Below, piece after piece: positions 1-6,715 of a stretch of 49,680 nt of DNA. This stretch comes from Xenorhabdus lircayensis (GTDB lineage: Bacteria > Pseudomonadota > Gammaproteobacteria > Enterobacterales > Enterobacteriaceae). The position numbers and the translations under genes are program-made. Below the pieces are notes generated by a model. That model ran no database searches, had not been told where the DNA came from, and saw nothing but the letters and a program-made list of their open reading frames with translations. The stretch is taken from contig NZ_JACOII010000072.1 in the NCBI RefSeq assembly GCF_016306625.1, positions 1 to 49,680 on the forward strand, given 5' to 3'. Position 1 is the stretch's first letter, and every line of letters begins with the position of its first letter.

Positions 1-45
1 GCTTCATCCTTAAAAAGCCGGAAGCATATCACAGTAACTAACCAT

Positions 46-537
46 TTAATACATGACCACCTGCCCCGCTATACCCCAAGAATCTTTCAGATCCAGACTA
101 TTTAAATTAGCCGCTTTTACGGTTGCATTATTATTAAATTTTTCGCTAAAAAATGTCGTGTAGTTAACACCAATCCCAACATAAGGACGTAATTTATTTT
201 CTGTCGCGCCAAAATAATATTGTGCCATCAGAGTTGGTGGTAAATGCTTAACTTCAGCTATTTCACCTGCTCCCGGTAAACTGACTTTGTGCTGGAATGG
301 TGTCGCTGCCAATAATTCAACACCAATATTGTCGGTGATCATATAACCAAAAGTTAAACCCAACTGAGTATTATTATTGACATCAAAAGATCCCAAACCT
401 AATACATTATCAGAACCCGCATTTGGCCTTACCGTTGCTGTACCTGAACGGAACAGGAAGTCACCCGCTTCATGAGCAAAGGTCAATGACGGAACTAACG
501 TAGCCGCGGCCAATACAAGCGCAGAAATCTTTTTCAT
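46..537 (-). pseudogene. ompW: OmpW outer-membrane protein, 3'-truncated
   Basis: OmpW is an eight-stranded outer-membrane beta-barrel linked to small hydrophobic solutes and stress or anaerobic adaptation. The reading frame has a signal peptide (MKKISALVLAAATLVPSLTF then AHEAGDF) and conserved barrel segments such as NTQLGLTFGYM, NIGVELLAATPF, HLPPTLMAQYYFG and PYVGIGVNYTTFF. It stops after about 163 residues at LKDSWGIAGQVVMY, whereas E. coli OmpW has 212. The last barrel strands and the C-terminal aromatic residue used for outer-membrane assembly are therefore missing. None of the three frames of the 45 visible bases beyond the stop resembles the missing tail. The start at 537 has GGGATGG upstream; an ATG 12 bases further out is less well placed. 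It is probably a pseudogene, though the cause of truncation lies outside the window. Confidence 0.75.
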
Positions 538-684
538 TATCCATCCCATTCATGTGGTTTTAAAACAGTCAGAAATATACCCGTTTGTTTACTGTTGTGA
601 TCCAAGACAGATCACACCTTTTAAAGATTTTTTGCAAAAAAAGGTATTTATAGTTTTATTATTTCATCTGAGGAATATTTTAAA

Positions 685-698
685 TTGATCCAAATCAA
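685..698. promoter_or_regulatory. FNR-type binding site upstream of ompW
   Basis: The sequence TTGATCCAAATCAA is an exact match to the FNR consensus TTGAT-N4-ATCAA. Its centre is about 154 bases upstream of the ompW start codon. FNR control of ompW is reported in enterics, so ompW is the more likely target; yciC starts about 330 bases away on the other side. Confidence 0.65.
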
Positions 699-730
699 AA
701 TTCCCTGATTATTAATTTTATTACTGATTT

Positions 731-754
731 ATATTTATATTTATATTTATATTT
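731..754. repeat. Hexanucleotide microsatellite (ATATTT x4)
   Basis: There are four uninterrupted copies of ATATTT, preceded by a partial copy and followed by a degenerate AT stretch, in the ompW/yciC spacer. Such a tract can vary in length by slippage. Confidence 0.8.
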
Positions 755-1029
755 TTATATCAATTTTTGTTTATTAAAAATAATTAAGAGTAGAACTATT
801 ATATTAATAACATCTCATCTAACATTTCAATTAATTAACATTTAATTAATATATTTATCATTTTGATAAAACTCATCAATGATGTCACCGAACACAAAAT
901 AAGCCTTTTATCCCCAATCACTTCAAGCTACAGGGCAACGGCAAGAAAACAAATCTTAGGTATCCAATAATCCCCCGAACAAGGTACAATTGAGCATTAT
1001 CGTTGTTTTATTTGATAGGAGCCATTTTC

Positions 1030-1788
1030 ATGCCCATCACGGCAAATACCCTGTATCGTGACAGCATCAACTTTTTGAAGAGCCAAATGTTGAATATTGT
1101 CATACTCTCTGTCTTGGCCGCGTTGGTAACAACACTGCTTGAGCATTTTCTAATGCCGAACGGTGAACAACTCAAGTTATTGATTGAGATACAAAATGCT
1201 TTCAAAGAATCCGGTAATGCGGGAATCAAAGATTTTGTGGCACAATTAACGCCAGACGAACAATTCATGTTCTTGCGCACAGCGTTCGGGATCCTATTTA
1301 CCAACATATTCGGCAATACCTTACTTACTGCCAGCGTGTTAGTACTCATCAATGCTGTATCTAACGGTCGTCAAACCAATGCCATTCATGCCGGCACATT
1401 ATCAATAGCACTGTTGCCCAAAATGTTTTTGCTAATGTTCATCTGTACCTTATTGGTTCAAATTGGCTACGCTTTGATGTTCCTACCAGGGGTGCTATTT
1501 TCTATTGCATTCGCACTTGCCCCTATCTTTCTGTTTGAAAAAGGCAAAAATGTTTTTGCTGCCATGCAGGAAAGTTGGAAATTGGCATTCAACAACATGC
1601 GCCTGTTAATCCCTGCCATGTTGTTATGGATTGCTGTAAAGCTGATATTGGTGCTTGTGCTGGTAAAAATGCCCGATATGCTACTGTCAATGCTGAATAA
1701 TCTATTATCAGCTCTGCTGCTGATTTACCTATTCCGCCTGTATATGCTGGTTAAACCACAGAATAAAGCCACAAACAGCATGCAATAA
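1030..1788 (+). CDS. yciC: YciC family inner-membrane protein (UPF0259)
   Basis: This is a 252-residue polytopic membrane protein of the YciC/UPF0259 family with no established biochemical activity. Recognisable blocks are YRDSINFLKSQ near the N-terminus, a central hydrophobic run with LLVQIGYALMFLPGVLFSIA, and the C-terminal LLSALLLIYLFRLYMLVKP, close to the E. coli YciC ending. The start at 1030 has AGGAG eight bases upstream; an in-frame codon nine residues earlier lacks a ribosome site and would add non-homologous residues. In E. coli the gene precedes yciB and yciA; here a convergent SulP gene separates them. Confidence 0.9.
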   Translation: MPITANTLYRDSINFLKSQMLNIVILSVLAALVTTLLEHFLMPNGEQLKLLIEIQNAFKESGNAGIKDFVAQLTPDEQFMFLRTAFGILFTNIFGNTLLTASVLVLINAVSNGRQTNAIHAGTLSIALLPKMFLLMFICTLLVQIGYALMFLPGVLFSIAFALAPIFLFEKGKNVFAAMQESWKLAFNNMRLLIPAMLLWIAVKLILVLVLVKMPDMLLSMLNNLLSALLLIYLFRLYMLVKPQNKATNSMQ

Positions 1789-1801
1789 ACCCCGACAAAT
1801 A

Positions 1802-1832
1802 GTTCACCTCGCTCCAATATAGCGAGGTGAAC
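1802..1832. terminator. Inverted repeat between convergent yciC and the SulP gene
   Basis: GTTCACCTCGCT (1802-1813) pairs perfectly with AGCGAGGTGAAC (1821-1832) around a 7-base loop. It lies 14 bases past the yciC stop and 20 bases past the stop of the facing gene. Neither side has a strong T-tract, so it may act as a stabilising or weak bidirectional terminator. Confidence 0.6.
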
Positions 1833-1852
1833 GGTAGCGAGATAAGCTAAAA

Positions 1853-3559
1853 TTATCCTTCTTGTTTTTCCTCAACTTGCTGCTTACTTTGAATCAGACG
1901 AATGGCAAAGTAGAGATCGGGCACTACAATCAAATCCTCATCGCTGCGGCTAAGTTTATTCTGTTCAATCCAGTAATTCAGTTCTGTTCTGCGCCCCGCC
2001 AATACCAATGTCACGCCTTTTTCTTTTAATTCCGTGATCAATTCATCCAGCGCAGCAAAAACGCTGACATCATCATGGGTAAAACTAACCGCCGCATCTA
2101 CCACCAGCCATGCAGGGCGCTTTGATGCACTTTTCACATGCTGTAAGACCCGCTTTTTAAAGTATCCGACGTTAAAATAAGTTAAAGGAGAGTTAAAACG
2201 ATACATCATGATGCCATCCACGGGGTTGATATCATTATTTTGATGGATGGAGTGCACCATACCTTGGTCATTCACTCCCAGCAATTGATCTGAAGGACGG
2301 AAAATAACACGCAAAAATTGCAATAACCCCAGCAAAACGGCAAAACCAATGCCATCAATCACCCCCACCAGCAAAACTGCGATTAGCGTGAAAATTGAGA
2401 GTGTAAAAGCCTGACGATTACGTTTCCTATATGCCCAGATATTTTTTAAACCCAAAAGTGACCATGTGGAAAATATCAAGACAATCCCCAGTGATGACAG
2501 AGGGATATGCGTCAGAAATTCTGTCATAAACAGCAATATCAATAGGATGGCGCTGGCTGCAATCATAGATACCATTTGTGTCTTACCACCAATCGTATCA
2601 TTGACTGCCGTGCGGCTACTGGCGGCACTGACAGCAAATCCCTGTGATAATGACGAAGCAATATTGGCGATGCCCAATGCCCTGAGTTCTAAATCCGCAT
2701 CAACTTGATAGCCATTTCTACTGGCAAAGCTACGGGCCGTCATCATAAAACTGACGAAACTGATCACCGCAAGGTTAATGGAAGGAACCACCAAATCACG
2801 CATGATGCCAAGTTCAAATTCAGGCATTGGAACAATGGGTAAACCGTTCCCCATATTGCCAACAATCTGAATGCCATATTGGTCGAGTTCAAATTGCCAA
2901 CTGAGATAAGTCGACACGATCATTGCCATCAGTGGCGCAGGCCAACTTGGTCGAATAAAACTCACACTGAGCAATACCAGTAACGTCATTACAGACATTC
3001 CTACCGTCGGCCAATGAGATTCCAATAACTTATAGGGAAGTGCAATCAATCGTTCGATCAATTCCGCAGGCAGACCAGAAAGCCCAAAGACCTTAGCAAA
3101 CTGATCGGCCATAATGGTAATCGCGACACCATTGATAAAGCCTTTTAAAATGGGACGTGATAGAAAATCTGCGAATGCACCCAGTCGGAAATGGCTAGCC
3201 AGAATACACCAGAATCCCGTCATTAATGTCATAACAATGGCAAGCTGCCAACGAACATGTTCATTTCCCAATGCCAATGGTGCCACAGCAGCAGCAATAA
3301 CGGCACAAGTTGCCGCATCCGGTCCAACAATCAACTGCCGAGAAGTACCGAACAACGCATAAGCAAACATCGGTAAAATACAGGCATACAGGCCAATAAT
3401 GGCACTAATTCCCATTAATTCAGCATAAGCAATCGCAACTGGCAAGGCGACCGCAGCAACAGAGAGGCCTGCCCGCATATCATGGCTAAGATATTCTTTA
3501 CGATAATGACAGAGACTTCCCAAGCCTGGCATCCAGCGATGCAATCTTTCCCACAACAT
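1853..3559 (-). CDS. SulP-family anion transporter with C-terminal STAS domain
   Basis: This 568-residue protein has the SulP/SLC26 layout: about ten to twelve membrane segments from residue 28 to about 425, then a cytoplasmic STAS domain (about 440-555). The family signature region appears early as YAELMGISAIIGLYACILP and LIVGPDAATCAVIAA. The STAS part contains WLVVDAAVSFTHDDVSVFAALDEL, but where many STAS domains have the D-x-S motif it reads VSFTH. SulP proteins move sulfate, bicarbonate or dicarboxylates; the substrate here cannot be assigned. The sequence differs clearly from E. coli DauA, so I give no symbol. The gene lies between yciC and yciB, opposite to both, where E. coli has none. 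The ribosome site AAAGGT is very close to the ATG, so the exact start is uncertain. Confidence 0.88.
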   Translation of the reverse strand: MLWERLHRWMPGLGSLCHYRKEYLSHDMRAGLSVAAVALPVAIAYAELMGISAIIGLYACILPMFAYALFGTSRQLIVGPDAATCAVIAAAVAPLALGNEHVRWQLAIVMTLMTGFWCILASHFRLGAFADFLSRPILKGFINGVAITIMADQFAKVFGLSGLPAELIERLIALPYKLLESHWPTVGMSVMTLLVLLSVSFIRPSWPAPLMAMIVSTYLSWQFELDQYGIQIVGNMGNGLPIVPMPEFELGIMRDLVVPSINLAVISFVSFMMTARSFASRNGYQVDADLELRALGIANIASSLSQGFAVSAASSRTAVNDTIGGKTQMVSMIAASAILLILLFMTEFLTHIPLSSLGIVLIFSTWSLLGLKNIWAYRKRNRQAFTLSIFTLIAVLLVGVIDGIGFAVLLGLLQFLRVIFRPSDQLLGVNDQGMVHSIHQNNDINPVDGIMMYRFNSPLTYFNVGYFKKRVLQHVKSASKRPAWLVVDAAVSFTHDDVSVFAALDELITELKEKGVTLVLAGRRTELNYWIEQNKLSRSDEDLIVVPDLYFAIRLIQSKQQVEEKQEG

Positions 3560-3783
3560 GACCTTTATGCCCTTTCGTGAAAACGGAGCTCATTATAATG
3601 CGGTGTTAAATGGAAACTCACAAGCTCCTCACTACCGCTCTGTTTTTTGTTCATTGTGGTAAAATTACCCAAACAAATGAAAAATGTTTTTTTACTGATA
3701 AATAAACCATTTCATTGAGATCTGATACACTCTGGCACAAATTCAAGAACATGCCATCATGGGCATCACAATGGGTTCAATTT

Positions 3784-4320
3784 ATGAAACAACTTTTAGA
3801 CTTTTTACCATTAGTCGTTTTCTTCATCGTCTATAAGATGTACGACATTTTCTATGCTTCTGGTGCCTTGATTGCAGCAACAGGGTTAGCCGTTGTCATT
3901 ACTTACCTGATTTACCGTAAAGTCGAAAAAACCTCCTTGATTACATTTATCATGGTTACTGTCTTCGGCACGCTTACACTCACTTTCCACAGTGATTTAT
4001 TCATTAAATGGAAAGTGACTGTAATTTATGCCATTTTTGCTCTGGTTCTGCTTGTCAGCCAATGGATTATGAAAAAACCACTTATTCAAAGAATGTTAGG
4101 CAAAGAGTTAGAATTACCTGATTTTGTCTGGAACAAAATGAACATGGCTTGGGCTATCTTCTTTATAGTCTGTGCGCTGGTAAATATTTATGTCGCTTTC
4201 TGGCTACCTCAGGATGTCTGGGTAAACTTTAAAGTGTTCGGGTTAACAGCATTGACACTGGTTTTTACTGTACTGAGTGTGATATATATCTACCGTCATC
4301 TGCCTCGCGAACAAAAATAA
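3784..4320 (+). CDS. yciB: YciB inner-membrane septation / envelope protein
   Basis: The 178-residue protein starts [23 protein letters not shown] and matches E. coli YciB (179 residues) along its length, including [36 protein letters not shown] and the terminal [10 protein letters not shown]. It has about five membrane segments. Family work ties YciB to cell-envelope maintenance and septation (IspZ/IspA-type proteins). The start at 3784 was chosen by homology; an upstream in-frame ATG would add 23 unrelated residues. A strong hairpin lies between it and yciA. Confidence 0.92.
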   Translation: MKQLLDFLPLVVFFIVYKMYDIFYASGALIAATGLAVVITYLIYRKVEKTSLITFIMVTVFGTLTLTFHSDLFIKWKVTVIYAIFALVLLVSQWIMKKPLIQRMLGKELELPDFVWNKMNMAWAIFFIVCALVNIYVAFWLPQDVWVNFKVFGLTALTLVFTVLSVIYIYRHLPREQK

Positions 4321-4346
4321 GAATAATGTAATGACCTTCATATGGG

Positions 4347-4370
4347 TACCTGCCGATACATCGGCAGGTA
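4347..4370 (+). terminator. Hairpin between yciB and yciA
   Basis: TACCTGCCG (4347-4355) pairs with CGGCAGGTA (4362-4370) around a short loop and is followed by TTGTTGTATT. It could be a terminator or partial attenuator after yciB. It lies 33 bases before the yciA start. Confidence 0.6.
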
Positions 4371-4403
4371 TTGTTGTATTCACCAAATAAAGCAAGTTTT
4401 CTA

Positions 4404-4838
4404 ATGACACAACAACAATCCTTACCAAACGGAGAATTGGTTCTCCGTACACTGGCCATGCCCGCTGATACCAATGCCAATGGGGATATTTTCGGTGGCT
4501 GGCTGATGTCTCAAATGGATATTGGCGGCGCAATTCTGGCAAAAGAGATTGCACTGGGACGTGTAGTAACTGTTAGCGTAAATGGCATCAGTTTTCTGAA
4601 ACCAGTTGCGGTAGGTGACGTCGTGTGCTGTTATGCCCGTTGCCTCAAAACGGGCAATTCATCAATCACCATTCATATTGAAGTTTGGGTGAAAAAAGTA
4701 GCTTCTGAGCCAGTTGGGCAGCGTTATCGCGCAACAGACGCGGTCTTCACGTATGTCGCCGTTAATGAAAATAACGCGTCCCGCCCTTTACCCGAAGGAA
4801 AAAGACACTTCAAATTGGAGAGCAGTGATTCAGAGTAA
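4404..4838 (+). CDS. yciA: YciA acyl-CoA thioesterase
   Basis: This hotdog-fold enzyme hydrolyses acyl-CoA thioesters to free acid and CoA in the cytoplasm. The 144-residue protein carries the family block MPADTNANGDIFGGWLMSQMD, whose Asp in NGDIFGG is the expected catalytic residue, and then VTVSVNGISFLKPVAVGDVV and NIEVWVKK-type strands. It is about 12 residues longer than E. coli YciA at the C-terminus. The start at 4404 (MTQQQSLPNGELVLRT) aligns with the E. coli start. An ERIC repeat begins 17 bases past the stop codon. Confidence 0.94.
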   Translation: MTQQQSLPNGELVLRTLAMPADTNANGDIFGGWLMSQMDIGGAILAKEIALGRVVTVSVNGISFLKPVAVGDVVCCYARCLKTGNSSITIHIEVWVKKVASEPVGQRYRATDAVFTYVAVNENNASRPLPEGKRHFKLESSDSE

Positions 4839-4855
4839 CGATTCATTAGAAATGA

Positions 4856-4982
4856 ATACCCAATAAATTTCGAGTTGCAACACAACGGTAAGGGAGTGAA
4901 TCCTAAGACACATAGATATCACTCTATGACGAGGATAAGCGAACGCAGCCAATAGAGTTGCAACTTGAAAGATGAAGGGAAT
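4856..4982. repeat. ERIC (IRU) element, copy 1
   Basis: This 127-base intergenic unit has imperfect inverted ends: ATACCCAATAAATTTCGAG on the left and CTTGAAAGATGAAGGGAATA on the right. The length equals the classical ERIC length. The interior (GGGAGTGAATCCTAAG, AGCGAACGCAGCCAATAGAG) corresponds to the known ERIC core. It is inverted relative to copy 2 on the other side of tonB. Confidence 0.85.
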
Positions 4983-5004
4983 AAGCCCTTAATAATTCAA
5001 TCTG

Positions 5005-5330
5005 TTACATTTCAATTTTGCCATTCGGATATATCATTGCCAAACGGTACACACGTTTATCACTACACATAATATTTGCCCAATGATCACATACGCAAGC
5101 ACCTTCAGGGAGTTATTTACTATTGTTCCTATTTTTGGTTTTCGTACAATGGAATCTGGAGGATCAAAAATCACAAAAATATGATCATATATACCTAATG
5201 TATGAATCATTTGAATATAAATAGGAAAAGTAGGCTTAGGATAAGCATTATCCCTCTCGAATATTTTATTGCTTCATATAATATATATTCAATCATAACG
5301 AAAGCCTCATACACATGACCAACCATCGAA
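5005..5330 (-). pseudogene. Decayed small gene of unknown family
   Basis: No intact frame exists, but coding-like segments follow one another in shifted frames on the minus strand. The 5' part reads VVSMVGHVYEAFVMIEY, the middle IFERDNAYPKPTFPIYIQM then HIFVIFDPPDSIVRKPKIG, and the 3' part PEGACVCDHWANIMCSDKRV then YRLAMIYPNGKIEM with a TAA stop at 5005. The joints need at least two frameshifts. This suggests a degraded gene between yciA and tonB. I do not recognise the family. Base composition is AT-rich compared with yciA. Confidence 0.35.
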
Positions 5331-5416
5331 ACCACATAGAGCCTAAACAAAGTATAATTTATAATCAGCTCAGTAAAACAAAGACCCCAAAAAAATCTGG
5401 CGTTTTCTGATGAAGT

Positions 5417-5440
5417 CAGGGGGATGCTTTACATCCCCTG
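5417..5440. terminator. Hairpin downstream of tonB
   Basis: CAGGGGGATG (5417-5426) and CATCCCCTG (5432-5440) form a stem with a single bulged G and a five-base loop. It lies 25 bases past the tonB stop. The T-run (TTTT) is on the plus-strand side, so for tonB it is probably a stabilising or weak terminator. Confidence 0.5.
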
Positions 5441-5465
5441 TTTTGAAAAGGAACATTTAAGTAGG

Positions 5466-6134
5466 TTAGGATTGCGAAATACCCGATATTTTAAACTCGA
5501 TAGTGGTAACGTATCCCGTTGCAGGTATTTTTTCGTAACGCCATTTTCTCATAACTTTTTTCACTTCACGTTCGAAAACATTCTTGGGATCTGAGGCAAT
5601 AATCTTGATGTTTTTAACTCTGCCATCTTCATCAATATCATATTCCACCTTCACCGTCCCCTCAGTACCCAACTGCTGGGCTCTGGATGGATAAATAGGA
5701 TCTGGCCTGTTCAATGCCTTTGGCCCACTTTGTACTTTAACTTTGTCATTAATGGCAGGATGAGCCGATTTTTGATCATTCAGGTTCTTCGCTATCTGGG
5801 AGTCCTGATCAGAAACAGGTTTCAGTGGTTGTTCTGAAATTTTTTCTATTGGCTTAGACTCTTTTTTGACAATTTTTTTCTCTTCCGGTTTTTTTTCAGG
5901 TTTAGGCAGAGCAATTTTCGCGATAGGTTCTGGTGCCGGTGGTTCAGGTTCAGGAGTTGATTCAGGTATGGCAGCTTCAGAGACCGGTGCCTCTTCAGCG
6001 GCCAACTGGATCATAGCAACAGATATGGGAGCTGCTTCTGATTGCTTTTCAGGTTCGATAGCATGAAAAAGCGCCGCAGCAATAGAAATATGTAAACAAA
6101 CAGAAAGTAGTACTGGCCAATATATCCAACGCAT
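5466..6134 (-). CDS. tonB: TonB energy-transducing periplasm-spanning protein
   Basis: TonB couples the ExbB-ExbD proton motor to outer-membrane receptors for siderophores, heme and cobalamin. The 222-residue protein has an N-terminal membrane anchor (WPVLLSVCLHISIAAALFHA, which keeps the SxxxH of the transmembrane helix), then a Pro/Glu/Lys-rich spacer at about residues 50-120 (STPEPEPPAPEP, LPKPEKKPEEKK). The C-terminal domain from about residue 140 carries YPSRAQQLGTEGTVKVEYDI, DGRVKNIKI, FEREVKKVMRKWRYE and FKISG. I chose the ATG at 6134 because the longer frame would begin with TTG and add 11 non-homologous residues. Two Fur-type boxes lie just upstream. The gene and the decayed frame next to it are bracketed by two inverted ERIC copies. 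Confidence 0.95.
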   Translation of the reverse strand: MRWIYWPVLLSVCLHISIAAALFHAIEPEKQSEAAPISVAMIQLAAEEAPVSEAAIPESTPEPEPPAPEPIAKIALPKPEKKPEEKKIVKKESKPIEKISEQPLKPVSDQDSQIAKNLNDQKSAHPAINDKVKVQSGPKALNRPDPIYPSRAQQLGTEGTVKVEYDIDEDGRVKNIKIIASDPKNVFEREVKKVMRKWRYEKIPATGYVTTIEFKISGISQS

Positions 6135-6152
6135 AAGAGAATTCTTGATTAG

Positions 6153-6171
6153 CAGTATGATAGTCAATTTT
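6153..6171. promoter_or_regulatory. Fur-type box, proximal, tonB promoter
   Basis: The 19-base stretch contains TATGATAGTCAATTTT and matches 12 of 19 positions of the Fur consensus GATAATGATAATCATTATC around the TGATA-x-TCA core. It lies 19 bases upstream of the tonB start codon. Confidence 0.45.
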
Positions 6172-6192
6172 CAGATTACCATTAGTTTAAAT

Positions 6193-6211
6193 GCAAATGA
6201 CTATCATATTC
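6193..6211. promoter_or_regulatory. Fur-type box, distal, tonB promoter
   Basis: On the minus strand GAATATGATAGTCATTTGC matches 14 of 19 positions of the Fur consensus. TonB is a classical Fur-repressed gene, so iron control is expected. Confidence 0.65.
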
Positions 6212-6231
6212 AATAACGATTCAAAAACATC

Positions 6232-6348
6232 TACACCTTTCATCTTTCAAGCGGCTGCTTTGTTGGCTACGTTCACCCACCCCAGTCACATAGTTAGCTA
6301 TGCGCCTGGGGATTAACACCGCGCTGCAACTTGAAATCTATTGGGTAT
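6232..6348. repeat. ERIC (IRU) element, copy 2
   Basis: The unit starts near CTTTCATCTTTCAAG and ends CTTGAAATCTATTGGGTAT. Its core ACCCACCCCAGTCACATAG and GCGCCTGGGGATTAACAC closely resembles the classical ERIC primer-binding centre. It is about 10 bases shorter than copy 1 and in the opposite orientation. It ends eight bases from the yciY stop codon. Confidence 0.85.
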
Positions 6349-6356
6349 ATATCATG

Positions 6357-6536
6357 TTAAAGCCATTCTATATTCTGAACGAACAAAATCGACCTACGGC
6401 GCTTGTAAGCCCCTGTCTTACGCAGTGCATAGATACGAAAATTGCGACGGGACTGATCTTCCAACCAGCGACGACGGCGGCGGATGCTTTGACGGATCTT
6501 TCTCCAGCGTCCTACTTCATTCCTGCTATGTTTCAT
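6357..6536 (-). CDS. yciY: YciY small basic protein
   Basis: This 59-residue protein is strongly basic and matches E. coli YciY in its first 40 residues: MKHSRNEVGRWRKIRQSIRR, then RRRWLEDQSRRNFRIYALRK. The C-terminal part is divergent. It faces away from clsA, as in E. coli, which supports orthology. The start at 6536 was chosen over an upstream in-frame codon because the extra 24 residues have no counterpart. Its function is unknown; the Arg-rich sequence suggests nucleic-acid or ribosome contact, but that is inference. Confidence 0.85.
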   Translation of the reverse strand: MKHSRNEVGRWRKIRQSIRRRRRWLEDQSRRNFRIYALRKTGAYKRRRSILFVQNIEWL

Positions 6537-6715
6537 AAGATATTCCAGATTAATTCTCTCATTGAGGTGAATAGTATTATTCTTAATCCTCACAATTAAA
6601 GATGTCAACCAATTGCCAGTCTGGCATATATTAGGTTGATAGTTTGCCCAAATTTCTAGAAACTTGTGGTAATGGCAGTATTAAATACTTAAATAAACAG
6701 GATTGATAGCCACGT

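Larger units (their letters stand above)
538..1029. other. AT-rich divergent intergenic region between ompW and yciC
   Basis: This 490-base spacer separates the leftward ompW remnant from rightward yciC. It is very AT-rich and holds a perfect FNR-type palindrome (685-698) and a hexamer microsatellite (731-754). I see no further gene in it. Confidence 0.7.

Noticed and set aside
595-620. CRP-like inverted repeat near ompW (TGTGA and TCACA)
   Set aside because: The half-sites are separated by 11 bases rather than the required 6, so it is not a standard CRP site.
4243-4554. Minus-strand frame overlapping yciB and yciA
   Set aside because: It is antisense to two conserved genes and crosses a terminator hairpin.
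6300-6599. Plus-strand frames over the second ERIC and yciY
   Set aside because: They are antisense to yciY and run through a non-coding repeat.
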